Assembly: GCF_021018805.1 (NCBI RefSeq)
Contig: NW_026960611.1
Span: forward strand, 1,116,001 to 1,180,000
Length of the DNA: 64,000 nt
Direction of reading: 5' to 3'
DNA from: Prinia subflava
Lineage: Eukaryota; Chordata; Aves; Passeriformes; Cisticolidae
A program made the position numbers and the translations under genes. This document shows positions 1 to 11,135 of this stretch, in pieces; within the stretch, counting starts at the first letter, position 1; each line of letters opens with the position of its first letter. The notes beneath the pieces were generated by a model that was not told where the DNA came from, ran no database searches, and worked only from the letters and a program-made list of their open reading frames with translations.

Positions 1-310
1 GTAGGCGCCAGTTATCGCCGTGGAGGCCTAGCCAGAAAACAGACTGGGGACACAGATCTGGGTGCAACAGAGCAGCAGGGCAGAAGACCCGGTTTATTTA
101 CAAAAACCTACTTTTATACTTTCCCTATGAGGCCTGTGGATTGGAGGAAGGAATTCCCACCTCCCCACCACATTGGTTAAGGAGACTGTCACACAGTCTT
201 GTTTGTCCCGGCAGGGAATGTAAAAACAATGGCTATGTTTATAGAACATAGGTGGTGTTTACATGAAAAGAGCGTGAGAAGGTACAGACTTCTCCTTTAA
301 TATGAACCCT
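1..310 (-). mobile_element. Partial 5' LTR with Lys-type primer-binding site at window edge
   Basis: Read on the minus strand, a TATAAAA box (around 110-118) is followed closely by an AATAAA-type signal (around 93-99), the layout of a retroviral U3-R region. Bases 10 to 1 read TGGCGCCTAC on the minus strand, which begins like a tRNA-Lys primer-binding site. The internal region would lie to the left, outside the window. The upper boundary near 310 is a guess. No protein is visible. It could also be a decayed solo LTR. Confidence 0.4.
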
Positions 311-614
311 CAGCCAAACCAGGAAAAACTCATGGCAACATCTAATTTTTGCTAATAGCAGAAATAATAACTATATCCATACAGCAAAGCCATTTTAACA
401 TTATATATACAGCATCCATCTTAATACTTGCAACAAGCCAACAATATAATATGCATTTATAACAACAAACATTTTCATGATAGACTTTCAAAACTGTATT
501 AAAAAAGCTGCAGAGAAGACCCCCACACCCTGAATGGGGCTCTGAGAGGCCCTACACCCGTTCACTGATGAAGATAAGATAAAGTAACAACTTAGAGCTG
601 GGGATATTCATGAA
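311..614. other. Unassigned AT-rich sequence
   Basis: I see no open frame of note and no recognisable repeat here. It may be the remainder of the LTR to its left or unique sequence. Confidence 0.3.
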
Positions 615-901
615 TCACAAGTCTAATACATTTGGGGAGGAGACCACAGCCCCAGGGCTATTAGCTGCCAGGCTTGCACAGACCATTGCACTAAAGGACA
701 AGGGCAGAGAGGCTTTGGGTGTGTGTTGGAAAGGCCTCTGGTCAGAGGCAAAGTGAATGCCCATCCTCCACTTTGCAGAGAAGCCCATTTGAGGGGCCTC
801 CTTCACCCGGGGAAAAAGCTTATCCACAAAAAGGCACCAGAACACTGCAGCATGATGCAACAGATCCACAGTGTTGCAAGGGACAGTGTCAAACTGGCCT
901 C
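615..901 (-). other. Exon-like open frame of unknown identity
   Basis: The minus strand is open for about 95 codons, ending in a stop at 615-617. Directly upstream (902-911) is a pyrimidine-rich stretch ending in TTGCAG, which looks like a splice acceptor, so this could be a terminal coding exon or an exon of a processed ERV or host transcript. The predicted peptide is rich in hydrophobic and aromatic residues and ends SSPNVLDL. I do not recognise a family. The opposite strand is also partly open, so chance is a real possibility. Confidence 0.2.
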
Positions 902-1513
902 CTGCAAGGGAGGCACATGGGCGTTCTCACTTGGCCTGAACTGTATATTAATCCACTGACTTCTATACTATTTGGTGTGGCGTGGCATGGCCTGGTATGG
1001 CAGTGGTGACAGTGGACCCTCACCACCAAGAAGAGAAGATGGAGGGGAGCAACGAGACATCATTTGGACCTGCAGATGGGTGATAGGCTTCCACCTAACC
1101 CCCTTCAGTCTCCCTGTCCCCCCACCCCCCACACAGACTTTCTTTCTTTGTTTCTCTCTCTCTCTTTCTCTCATTCTTTGGGATATGGTGTTGTGTTTGC
1201 TAAAGTTATAAATGGTTATGTTTACTAGAAAGCCCTGTAGGAAGGCACAGCTGCAGGCTAAGCAGTTAGAGGTCAGTTGGGGGGTGAAAAGCAGTTGTGG
1301 AGAGACGCATGGACATCATGTGAGCAGGAAGCTGATTGGGTGGTGAGACGCATGGACAGCAGCACTGCAGCTGAGCAGCCAATGGGTGCTCTTCTTCTGT
1401 TAAGGTTTGGTTATGTCCAGTGGAAACTAAAGGTATAGAAGAAAGGTGTTTTCTACAATAAAGGGATTTCCTTTGCATGCACAAGGGGGTCCATGCTTTG
1501 CTCCCCATTGCTA
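902..1513. other. Intergenic sequence with CT-rich tract
   Basis: Contains a C/T-rich run at about 1085-1175 with a (CT)n-like core. No coding signal recognised. Confidence 0.4.
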
Positions 1514-1711
1514 CTCTTTTTTCTTTTCTTTTCTTTTCTTTTCTTTTCTTTTCTTTTCTTTTCTTTTCTTTTCTTTTCTTTTCTTTTCTTTTCTTTTCTT
1601 TTCTTTTCTTTTCTTTTCTTTTCTTTTCTTTTCTTTTCTTTTCTTTTCTTTTCTTTTCTTTTCTTTTCTTTTCTTTTCTTTTCTTTTCTTTTCTTTTTTC
1701 TTTTTTCTTGT
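1514..1711 (+). repeat. (TTTTC)n pentanucleotide microsatellite
   Basis: Nearly perfect tandem copies of TTTTC on the plus strand (GAAAA on the minus) run for about 190 bp, slightly irregular at both ends. All frames across it are open and give low-complexity Phe/Leu/Ser or Lys/Arg/Glu strings, which are not genes. Confidence 0.97.
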
Positions 1712-3369
1712 GGCTCTTTTACTATTAAATAAAAGGATATCAAATTTTTTGTACCAACATCTAACCTTGTTTGGTTTTAATCTCATTTTGGGGTATATTT
1801 TGAGCCTTTTAAGTTCTTTCTGGTTTATACACAGAGACTTAGCTTTCTTTGCTCTTCTGGGTTTAAACCGGATCATAACAATAGCTCAGGGCATCTTCCT
1901 CCTCACATGAGTTGGTGAGATAACCCAAGCTGAACATCTGTCCAGCAGTGAGTTATCTCTGGTGCCAGGGAGGTGGCATTCCCAGCTGACAATAAACATC
2001 TTGCCTTGAGAGCAGATCGAAGAGAGATAAGCCTTGAATTTCTGACAGACACTGCACTTTACAAAGTATAAAAGCTAAACAAGACTTTCACAAAGCATAA
2101 GTCTTCTGCATACTCTCCAGAAATGTGTAGGACTTCTCCCTGAAGTTTGGATACAAACTTCATGGTTACTCTTCTGGAGGCTGAGTGAAAGGTCTCTATG
2201 TGTACTCCATCGTCAATTCAGTGGTTACATTGACTCCTAATGTATACTATTTCTTTGCTAGCTGTAATATATGTACCTTTATCATGCAATGTTTATGTAT
2301 CTGCTAGTAGCTCTTTTGTTTATCCTGTGTAGTAAGTAGTCTGTTTAAAGTCTTCTATCTCTAATCTTGTGTCTACTCAATAAATAATTCATTTTACAAG
2401 AGACCTAATCAGCCATTTTTAAGAACTTGCGAGCAAGAGCAATTTCAGGTGTAGGCGGCCTCAAACACAGCTACTGCCAGAAATCTGAACCGAAGGCAGG
2501 ACTTGTGTAAGGTCTCACTCCATTTGTAACAGTTACTCCTTGATCAAAGGTGACCAACTACCTAGACAACTCCCCTAAAGATTAAATATGAACAGATGGA
2601 GAACACCCATCTGTTTATCCAAAGATAAACTCCAAATGCTGGCAACCTAAGTTTACTAGTTTTCTATGCTTGGTACCACAAGAGCTGTTCTCAGAATTTT
2701 ACTTTAAAATGAAAAGGCAAGTAATCAAGATGTGAAAGCAAAGATAAGTTTTGAACCAAACAGAATTTGCAGACTCAGGTACACATTGCTCATAAGCTCA
2801 ATTAATTCATGAGGCATACATAAAATTTTTGATACCTTACTATAGCTTTAGACAAGCAAATAGATGAAAAATCCTGCTGTTAACAGAAAAATCAAGAGTG
2901 ACAGAAGCTTTGTTTCAACTTCCTAGGTTGAACATTAAAAAACAGTAGGGCTGGAGCATCTATGCACATTACCACTCTGGATCCTATTCCAAAAAAAACA
3001 GAACAAGCAGCTAGGCTTTATTCAATTCATTCTGACTAAATCTTCTACATGAGGGAATAAGATCAAGAGCTTTGAGGTCTGACATCTTTACATATCCATT
3101 GTCATTCATTTTTCTTCTGCCAACTTACTAGATTTAAATCCAATTACAGTTAATGAAAACAGTGAATCTAACATCAAAGGCTGTTCTAAGCTTTGAAGCC
3201 TTGATTCTAATTTTCATAGCTGTGACATCCTAGGACTAGAAACTTACTCCATAAACTGTGCTTTCCCAAGAGAAGAAACAGCAATCTTACTTACAGAAAT
3301 TGGTACCCAAGAGACATGAAAAAGACAAGCAGTATGACTGAATGTTATTTTTAAATGGCCTCTCTCGGG
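1712..3369. other. Unassigned AT-rich intergenic sequence
   Basis: No open frame of useful length, no exon-like signal and no recognised repeat. An AATAAA followed by a T-rich stretch near 2378-2395 could be the end of an old LTR or transcript, but nothing upstream supports a gene. Confidence 0.4.
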
Positions 3370-3880
3370 TTGGCTTCCCCGAGATTCGGTGGTAAAATGT
3401 CTTTTGCCCTCTGAAACACTTTGCGTCAGAAGCAGGAGTCAGGAGTCGCCATCTCAGGTTTTCAAGGTTGTTTATTCTTTCTTATTTCACAGTTCTTTCT
3501 GTGCTCTGTCAAGATTCCTGCTGCAGCAGAGAACTCGTGGCAACTCCCCCCAGGTCAGGCGTTCTCAACCCTTTTGTACCATTCCTCTGACCCAACCACG
3601 GTCCATAACGTATTCTCTATTTACAACCAATTGCCAATACCTATCACTTATGCTAACCATGTCATCTCTACTCTAAACCAATCTCTTGTGACCCAGCACC
3701 ACAGAAGATGGAGGGCAAGAACAAGAAGGAAGAAGAACAGGTCCACGCCCTGATTCCTCCATCTTGGGTCTTCAGCCTCCATTCTAAAAAAACCCAAATT
3801 CTACTTTTCACCCTGTGATAAACTAACTACTACTCATTTCACACTCTTGAGACTTGTAATTCCTCCTGGGCTCTGTGCTA
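3370..3880 (-). mobile_element. Probable solo LTR, boundaries uncertain
   Basis: A non-coding block of moderate GC content with AATAAA on the minus strand near 3466-3472. Its composition and lack of coding capacity fit an LTR. I could not find terminal TG/CA with a matching target duplication, so the family and ends are open. Confidence 0.35.
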
Positions 3881-3884
3881 AGGT

Positions 3885-3980
3885 TTCCAACCCCCCTGTA
3901 CAGATTCCAAACCCCATTGGACAAGTTCCAAACCTCCTGCTCAGGTTCCGGACCCCTTTGACAGGGTCCCTGACCCTCCA
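3885..3980 (+). repeat. Short minisatellite, ~20-21 bp unit
   Basis: About four to five diverged copies of a unit of the type TTCCAAACCCC followed by a variable AG-ending tail. It directly precedes the LTR of the next element. Confidence 0.65.
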
Positions 3981-4005
3981 AAGCAACCAGAGGGATGCCC
4001 TGGAC

Positions 4006-4338
4006 TGTTTTTATGGTTTTCGGACGACACAGAAATAACAACATGACTCTCCATGATGGTAAAGATGAGAGCAAACTTTATTCTTCTAAGTTCTACTTTT
4101 GTAGAGTAGTTGGGTACAAAGAACGATTGGTTATTCAGCATCTACACCCTTTAGTAAACATTTCTTTCCAGTAAACATGTTGGAAAAACACCACCTGCGG
4201 ATGGTTTCTCACTTCCCAAGGTTTGTTTGAATTCCTCCTTTAGATTTCTCAGGCTAACATGAGAAAGTTGCTCGTCTGCCTTTCACACAGACACTGGCAG
4301 AGCCTGAAGCCTAAATTCAGACCAATGTCAGGCCCACA
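4006..4338 (-). repeat. 3' LTR of the non-coding element
   Basis: About 333 bp and roughly 95% identical to 8343-8670. On the minus strand it starts TGTGGGCCTGACA and ends in CA. AATAAA is present near 4078-4084. Confidence 0.85.
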
Positions 4339-4351
4339 TCTCCCCCCTTTA
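4339..4351 (-). promoter_or_regulatory. Polypurine tract
   Basis: Minus strand reads AAAGGGGGGAGA immediately before the TGTGGG start of the 3' LTR, the expected plus-strand primer position for reverse transcription. Confidence 0.7.
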
Positions 4352-6480
4352 GTCTTTGCTGAGGGCAGCATCTGTGTCTGTGTCCTCCCCTGCAGGGTCC
4401 TTGCAAGAGAAAAAAAAAGACAAACATGACACCAGAAGTCCCTTTAGTAATCAAACAATCACTAAATAGAACTTCCATTGGGCACCGACTTAAATGGTCA
4501 GGGAAGTTCTCTGGCATTCGGTGTTGACCCTTCACAACCATGTTCATGCACCAGTGTCAAGCTTAGCTATTTACAAATTCTAATACAGAAAAAACCAAAA
4601 CATCATTAGCCTGCTCAAAAATGGCAGTCTAATTTGTCAAGATCCATCACTCTAGGAATCATCCTTTCCGATAACAAGGGCTACAAGGGCTTTTCCTGCC
4701 TTTTAGCAAAAGATGGTGGTCCTTGCATCACACCTGCAACAGCAAACTGGTTCATTTTGCCAATTATTTGGACAACCTGAGCTGACCTTTTTTTTTTTTT
4801 TTTTATGCAAAAATGCATGCAATGTTTGAAGGGGCAAAGACCCATTGCAAGATGTGCAGGATTGGACCATTGTTCACTCAATTGGCCCATGATACCTGTA
4901 GGATGTCACCTAGAAAGAAAAAATAATAATAACAAAATTAATAAAAATATCAATAAAAAGATATCGGACTCCAAAAAAAATCTACATGATCCCAATGACC
5001 AAAAAGGCAAAAACCACAAAGTGAAACAACAGCCCTTAATAACTACAAAACATACACCAAAGGCACGTGAAATATTACTTAAAATACAACTACATCTATG
5101 TAGAAAAATTAAATGAAACAACATCTACTATAAAATTAAAACACATGAAAAAGAAAAGGTCCATTGAGCCAAGATGTTGATCCTTGGCATCACTGGATGT
5201 CTTCTTGATGTCTGAAACAGGGAGTGACATGAAGAAAATCGATGAAAACAGGACCGTGCTGCTGACACAGGACTTTTGTTGTCTCCATAACTTCCAACCA
5301 CATGATCATCTTTGCAGTCTATGTGACAGCCAGAAAGGCTATGCAATGTCCCTTTTCAGTCCTCAAAGGTGATGGGTAACACGACTGCTGAACCTGCTAA
5401 TGATAAAACACAGGCACATCTCCTTAAGTGAACAAACTTGTCAGGCTCCACTGCCCTAAACTGATAACTTGTCGGCCTCCATTGTCTAAATTCAACATCC
5501 AGGTTTCATAATTATTTTTTCTTCAGATTCATTACATAAATGTTACATTGTTGCACGTTAGCTTTTTGTTAATAATTTTGATCAGCCGAGAAACTGCAAA
5601 AGCTGAAGTGCTTCTTTTCCAGTGACAACCTGTAACTCTCTCCCGGGTGAGAACCCCAGGTTGACTCCAAAAATGAATTCAGCTATTATATTTAAAGGTC
5701 AAATTGCTGAGTCAAATAACTCATATGTCATTTTTTGGTAAAACATCTGGGCAAACAGGCAATTCCCATTCAGAAAGAGCCCAGGTATGGCGAGTACCAA
5801 GCTCTACCTGCAGAGGAATCCCTTACACTAATTTTAAAACCAAGCTTCTTAGAAACTTATAATAAAAAACTAATATAATAATTGACAACTCCTAAATTTG
5901 TCAGGGCAGAGATGCTCTGAGCTCAGCAGGCTCTTGAGATGGTCTGTGACCAGGACTGGAACTGCATCCCAAACCGTCAGGATAGAACAGGCATTCTTAC
6001 AAACTCAGAAAACCTTGTCTGGAAATCTGAAAATATTTAGAAAATCATGAATGCAAAACTAGCATAGACAGCTAGAAAACAAGGAAAAATTCTTGGGTGA
6101 CACATGTCTTACAGGCAATTATAGACAAATAGCAAAGTACATGAGAAGAACAAGAAGAAGCAGAAGCAGCCGGCTGTAGAACTGTGATAATAACTTTATC
6201 ATCAGTGAATTCACATTATATAGTCAATATATCATCAACAAATATCTTAAAAACTGAGATACTTAAAACTCAGAACTGATGGTTATACTACAGAATTATT
6301 AATAATACTTGTGTTATCTGCGAAAGGCAACAAAAGTTGTTTGTTTTATGTATTTCTTGTCATTTTTCTTCTGTTATGAACAGGCATTTAAAGCTCCAGT
6401 TCTGTTCCCGGGAGATGCCTTGAGAAGAAATGTTTTGAGGGTTGGTGGGAGGGAAGAAAACCCAAACTAAAATAAACTGT
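4352..6480 (-). other. Interior of non-coding element, AT-rich half
   Basis: No retroviral domain is visible. Contains a T18 run near 4789-4804 and A/T-rich simple sequence at 4917-4970. Open frames are short and featureless. Confidence 0.5.
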
Positions 6481-8322
6481 CCCTCTAAAAGGAAAAGCTT
6501 CTGCTCACCTCAAAGGCGGCAAAGCTATTTGGCCCTGCCCTGAGTGGGGCTTTGGGGGCTTCAAAGGCCCCAGGGCCGCCCCGCAGAGCTGGGGGAAATC
6601 CAAGCAAACGTGGCCCCCAGTTCTCTGTAAAAAAGAACCCTATACCTTAAATTTCAAGCGGAGCAACGCCTACAGCATTATAAGCGGTCTAGAGACGGCA
6701 ATGCCGCCTCATGCCCTATTTGCAAATGCTGCTCGGCACGCAGGGAAGGAGGGTGGAAGCGAACCCCACCACTTATGGTGGGGAGAAGGGGGAAAAGGAG
6801 CAAGAAATCACCCCAGCCATTCCTATGGAGCTTCCTGCACAAATTCACGTGGGAAGGAAATTAAAACAGTGGTGCTATCGCAAAGTGTGTGCCCGTGGGG
6901 CAGGGGCTGCTGCCCCTGCTCTCATTGCCACTGCACACGGCGGGGAAACGGGGAAGGGGCAACCGGGCGGGCTCAGGCTGCCCCGGCCACCTGCCTGCCA
7001 CTGTCTCTTTAGAGCGGAGAGCCGGCGGCCCACCTTCACTGCCCTGGGGGGAAGGGGGGGACTAAGCTGCAAAGCCGCTCCAAGCCGCCCGTCTCAGCAG
7101 CACTGCGTGGGGAAGGGGAATAACCCGCACACTCCCCTGGCCCCTCGCGCCCACGGGGAGAGGGGGAAAAGGTGAGAGAGGGAGAAAACAGGGAGAGTGA
7201 GAGAGAAACCGTGGGCCGCCGGCGCTGCCAGCCCGGGATGCCTCCCGCCTGCCGGAAAACTGGAGAGGAAGGCGGGGGCCGGCCCACTGGCAGCACCAAC
7301 TTCCCGGCTCCCTCCAGGGCACTGGTCTCCCTTATCCCATCGCGGCCGCGAAACCACGGCGTCAGGGAGAGAACTGCCCATAGGGAAAACAGAAAAAAGG
7401 GGGGGAGGGGGGAAGGGTCCGACCCCGTTCCACCGCCACCACGAGGAGAAAGAGGGGGCTGCGCACGGCAAGAGACAGAGAGAGAGAGAAGGCAGGGAGA
7501 TCGCATCCGTGCTGCCATGCCTCTGTCTCACCGCACCCTCCACCCCTGCAAAGGGAAAGGAACAAAGTTAAAACACAGAGAAACAAAGAAAGACAAGCCC
7601 AAAACTCACCCAGGCAATCAAAAAAACAAGCACAGGTAAAGTTAAAAGCATAAAACATTCATAAGGTGAACTTTTCACCCTAAACACACACAGCGATACA
7701 GAGGGATCAAAGGTTTTCAATCCCGGTCCCCACTGTGGCCAGGTGTTAGGCCACGTAGACAAAGGAAGAATCGCTGTGTCACTCTCAGGGTCGGAATCTG
7801 ACCAGCTGTATGTGGGACGGGCTGGCATTTTTTAAAGTCACGGTACAGACCATTCGCAGTGGCTGATAAGGCAGAAACCGCTGTACAGCCATCCGTGATG
7901 CGAAGAAAGGAGAAGAAAAAGCCAGGGAAGTGCCTTCTCTGCTGGCCAGGAGAGGCTTGCAGACGCTCGCTTTGATCTCGCCCAGATAGAAGTGAAAGAG
8001 GTCGGGGGAGCAAAAGAAGCTGTCGGAAGCGAAGAATTCCAGCTGCTCTTGTCAGGAAAGGCACAAGCTGTCCTCTCTCAGGAAAGGGGTTCCCCCGGTT
8101 TTTCTGGAACCTCTTCCTGGCTGTCTGTTCTAGTAATTAAAGTCCAGCTGTGCTGGGTGCTGTCCAACCTGCTGTCTTTTGGTAGGATTGATCTTTTTTC
8201 ATGGTCAACAGGACCAGCCTTCAGAAAAGCGTGGAGATATTTCGCTTACCTCTCTCTGGAGGCATGTAGAATTTTCAAGCTTTGCTGCATGAATCAGTCC
8301 CGGCTGCACTGAACTTCCTTGA
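6481..8322 (-). other. Interior of non-coding element, GC-rich leader
   Basis: GC-rich, with purine runs on the plus strand (7150-7500). Several overlapping open frames of 80-160 codons exist on both strands, as expected of GC-rich DNA with few stop codons. None shows a domain, so I do not call them genes. The position downstream of the 5' LTR suggests a long untranslated leader. Confidence 0.45.
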
Positions 8323-8340
8323 AACGTTGGGGTTCCACCA
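8323..8340 (-). promoter_or_regulatory. Primer-binding-site candidate, tRNA uncertain
   Basis: Two bases after the LTR end the minus strand reads TGGTGGAACCCCAACG. The TGG start and position fit a PBS. It partly resembles a Trp-type PBS but with differences, so I cannot name the tRNA. Confidence 0.4.
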
Positions 8341-8342
8341 GA

Positions 8343-8670
8343 TGTTGCTATGGTTTTCGGACAGCACAGAAATAACAACATGACTCTCCATGATGGTAAA
8401 GATGAGAGCAAACTTTATTCTTCTAAATTCTACTTTTATAGAGTAGTTGGGTACAAAGAACATGATTGGTTATTCAGCATCTACACCCTTTAGTAAACAT
8501 TTCTTTCCAGTAAACATGTTGGAAAAACACCACCTGCGGATGGTTTCTTACTTCCCAAGGTTTGTTTGAATTCCTCCTTTAGATTTCTCAGGCTAACATG
8601 AGAAAGTTGTTCATCTGCCTTTCACACAGACACTGGCATAGCCTAAGTTCAGACCAATGTCAGGTCCACA
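8343..8670 (-). repeat. 5' LTR of the non-coding element
   Basis: About 328 bp and the partner of 4006-4338. The minus strand carries CTCTATAAAAGTAG (TATA box, near 8429-8443) followed by AATAAA near 8417. Confidence 0.85.
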
Positions 8671-9011
8671 TTGGACTCCAACAGGCCTCCTTTAATACAG
8701 TTCATGATGAATATTCACGAGCCAAGCTTAACTGATAAGGAAAACACACATTCAATAAATATTTTATAATGATTAATAAGCTTTCAGACCAGTTACAATT
8801 TAATTCCCTGAGCAAGTCCTTCTAGAAGCAGTTTCTAACACAGCTGGCATATTAATTACTGTATTTGTAATTCTTCTAACAAAGACAGTACCTCACTGAT
8901 TCCTCAGAGGTAACACTGAAGCTTCAGCATACACAAAATCAGGTTATAGTCAAACTTGATTTAGTAAAAAGAACACTGCTTCATACTCAAGTAAAACATT
9001 GTGTGGGTGGA
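8671..9011. other. Unassigned sequence
   Basis: No gene or recognised repeat seen between two retroelements. Confidence 0.4.
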
Positions 9012-9406
9012 TGTCTTGGTTTGAAAGACAGATGTCTGCCTAAGAAGGCAGGAACCTCCCTAAGAACAGAAAATGTGATCCCCTTCCCTCCAAATTATTA
9101 TAATTCAAAAATGATGGGGCTTTCAGGCAAAGATATGGGAAAAGGAATAAGAGTTCTTTACTAGTATGTATATGGATAACAAGGCAAACAAACAACCATA
9201 ACTGTTGGAGTCCATGTTCCCATGGATCCTCCGCAGAGAGTGAAAGGTGAAGGGGTTGAATTAAAACCTTTAGAAAAATTAAAATATATAAAGCCACACA
9301 CACATAAAGTATAAATTTAAGCCTCAGTTTTAAGCTTTACATATCCTAAGTGCCTAATTTTTAGTGTAGAAGTACTGAGCTTCAGGCCTAGTGATAGAAT
9401 TTAGAC
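9012..9406 (-). mobile_element. ERVL-type LTR fragment
   Basis: Begins TGTCTTGGTTTGAAAGACAG on the plus strand, the end shared with LTRs at 23159, 33886 and 47853. It also has the conserved TTCTTTACTAG block near 9152. Truncated towards 9400. The minus orientation follows from the ERVL LTR at 23.2-25.8 kb, where this is the 3' end. Confidence 0.7.
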
Positions 9407-9412
9407 ATAACA
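9407..9412 (+). repeat. Target-site duplication, left copy (ATAACA)
   Basis: Six bases identical to 17562-17567, flanking the class II provirus. Confidence 0.9.
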
Positions 9413-9738
9413 TGATATTTCCCTCCTTATTCCCCTCAAGGGTCTCAGCTAGCTCAGCCCTTCTCAGGCCTAGGAGGATTATATCAAGAAAGACAGGATA
9501 AGGATTCAAAAGAGGCTCTCTTACCCTTTTTTGCTGCAAGTCTTTATTCCAGGATGATGTCCCAGGAGAGAGAGAGGACGATCCCGGGGGACAGGGGTCT
9601 TTTCTCAGGGTTTCTGAGGGAGGGGCAAGCTGGCACACAGCCAATGGTGTCAGAAGGGGAAGGAAGGGTCAAACTACATGACAGGAGTTCCAGGGGTCCC
9701 TGAGGGAGAAGAAACCATTTCCCCAGGGGGATGTAACA
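9413..9738 (-). repeat. 3' LTR of class II provirus
   Basis: 326 bp. Minus strand begins TGTTACATCC and ends AAATATCA. AATAAA lies near 9545-9550. Nearly identical to 17236-17561; I count two differences (near 9630 and 9648). Confidence 0.95.
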
Positions 9739-9753
9739 TCTCCTCCTTTTTTT
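9739..9753 (-). promoter_or_regulatory. Polypurine tract of class II provirus
   Basis: Minus strand reads AAAAAAAGGAGGAGA directly before the 3' LTR. Confidence 0.9.
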
Positions 9754-9779
9754 GTTTAAAAAGATACAGAGAGAAATTC

Positions 9780-11135
9780 TCAAATTCTGTTTGACACGGA
9801 GTGTGGGTTTTCCCACCACTTATGGTTGGTAGGGAGACTAGATCGCTTTAGGTTTGCCAACTCTATATGGTTGACTTCTGAGGTAGAAGATATGAGGCCA
9901 TTAATAGCCTTGAAAATCAAACAGCGTAGGATCCCGAATGCTATGGTTACAAGGAAAAGGATAACAAAAAGTAACAAAATTGTTTTGACTACAGAAGTCC
10001 ACCACCCAGTGAATCCCCAGCCCTTGAACAGTTCCTTGATCCAATCTTCTGATTCTTGCTTCACTTGTCCGATCATGTTGTTCATGCTTCGGAGGGCAGC
10101 ATGGATGTTTGGAGCCTTTGAGGACAAATTCATGCAACAGAGTCCTTCAAATTCCTGGCATTCATGTCCATGCAATAGCAAAAGATAATCGATCGCGGCA
10201 CGGTTCTGGATGGTGGCCTGTCTGGTAATCTCCTCGTCTTCTAGGAGGGAGCTGATGGCGATGGATGTTAAATTAGCTTGCTTGACCACCCAGCACTCTA
10301 GGTGGCCCAATTCACCTAGAGCTTTGGCTGCTGCTACCCACGGAAGAAACAGGGATACAGCAACTCTTTTTGACTTTGCCCAATGAAAAATGTCTGAATT
10401 ACAATTTGGGTCCAAATTGTCAGCACTCCTTTTTTGAATTTTGTCAGCCGATTTGTTTTTGTGTGTCCATTCACGAATTAAAGTTTGGTTAGGCGTCAAC
10501 ACGGACAATCGCCCTATGGTACATGGCCCTCCGAAAAGCCGGGATGGAATTCCTGCCCATGCCCGATCCCCACAAACCAAGAACAATCCTCTAGGGAGGC
10601 TTCTGGGTTTGGAGTGAGATGGGTTGTCTGCTGCAATGTGGCTTATATTATGACACCACCTCTTTGCAGTAAATTCTCCCCGGAACTGCTTTATAAGGTG
10701 GTACTCGTCAGTGTTACGGGGTATTGGGATGATAGAGAACTGGATGCAGTATGTGGCAGGGGAGGAACCCAATAGTTCTAACTCCTGGGGTTCATGAGCT
10801 ACCCTGGGCAAACCCTGCACCCATTCTGCTAAGGGGTTCATGGCGAACACACCTTGCTTTTGATGATCTTTGTGTGGTTGTGGGGTGTGTGCCTCTGGAA
10901 TTTCGTTGGACTTGTATTTGTCCAAGCCTGCTGGAAATTCTCCAGCCTGCAAAGGAATTCCTACCAGACAGGTAGACATAGGATTCTTAGCTGCTGCAGT
11001 GGACAAACATATGTTTTCTTGCTGAAGTGTCTGTGCCAGGGTTACCCAGACGTTCTGACGTGGTTGAGGGATGATCCATGCAGCTGCCAGACTGTTCAGC
11101 ATTAGCAAGATGACAACTTGGATGGGGTTCATCAT
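9780..11135 (-). CDS. env: Envelope glycoprotein (env), alpha/gamma-type TM, open frame
   Basis: A 451-residue uninterrupted frame encoding a retroviral surface/transmembrane precursor. Visible in order: a hydrophobic N-terminal signal-like segment (about residues 5-20), a short surface subunit with an N-glycosylation site at NQT (about 216), a basic cleavage-like stretch QKRS (about 234-237), a hydrophobic fusion-peptide-like segment (about 258-272), a heptad region, the immunosuppressive-like segment starting at QNRAAIDYLLL (about 310), CX6CC at 326-334, and a membrane span at about 383-405 with a cytoplasmic tail. CX6CC and the preceding segment resemble avian alpharetroviral TM rather than beta-retroviral TM. 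The surface subunit is short for that group (~236 residues). Normally made from a spliced mRNA. Whether it is expressed cannot be told. Confidence 0.88.
   Translation of the reverse strand: MMNPIQVVILLMLNSLAAAWIIPQPRQNVWVTLAQTLQQENICLSTAAAKNPMSTCLVGIPLQAGEFPAGLDKYKSNEIPEAHTPQPHKDHQKQGVFAMNPLAEWVQGLPRVAHEPQELELLGSSPATYCIQFSIIPIPRNTDEYHLIKQFRGEFTAKRWCHNISHIAADNPSHSKPRSLPRGLFLVCGDRAWAGIPSRLFGGPCTIGRLSVLTPNQTLIREWTHKNKSADKIQKRSADNLDPNCNSDIFHWAKSKRVAVSLFLPWVAAAKALGELGHLECWVVKQANLTSIAISSLLEDEEITRQATIQNRAAIDYLLLLHGHECQEFEGLCCMNLSSKAPNIHAALRSMNNMIGQVKQESEDWIKELFKGWGFTGWWTSVVKTILLLFVILFLVTIAFGILRCLIFKAINGLISSTSEVNHIELANLKRSSLPTNHKWWENPHSVSNRI

Larger units (their letters stand above)
4006..8670 (-). 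mobile_element. Non-coding LTR retroelement (provirus-like, ~4.7 kb)
   Basis: Two LTRs in direct orientation (4006-4338 and 8343-8670) enclose about 4 kb. The minus-strand orientation follows from TATAAAA, AATAAA, the polypurine tract beside the lower LTR and the PBS-like TGG beside the upper LTR. Flanks CTGGAC (4000-4005) and TTGGAC (8671-8676) look like a 6 bp target duplication with one change, a length typical of class II ERVs. Neither strand of the interior contains recognisable gag, pro, pol or env motifs: no DTGA, no YXDD, no integrase motif. Likely a non-autonomous element mobilised by a class II retrovirus. Confidence 0.75.

Noticed and set aside
1446..1910. Long open frames across the TTTTC array
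   Set aside because: Produced by the repeat; translated strings are low complexity in all frames.
7036..7571. Overlapping 120-160 codon frames on both strands
   Set aside because: GC-rich DNA with few stops; no domain, no consistent strand preference.
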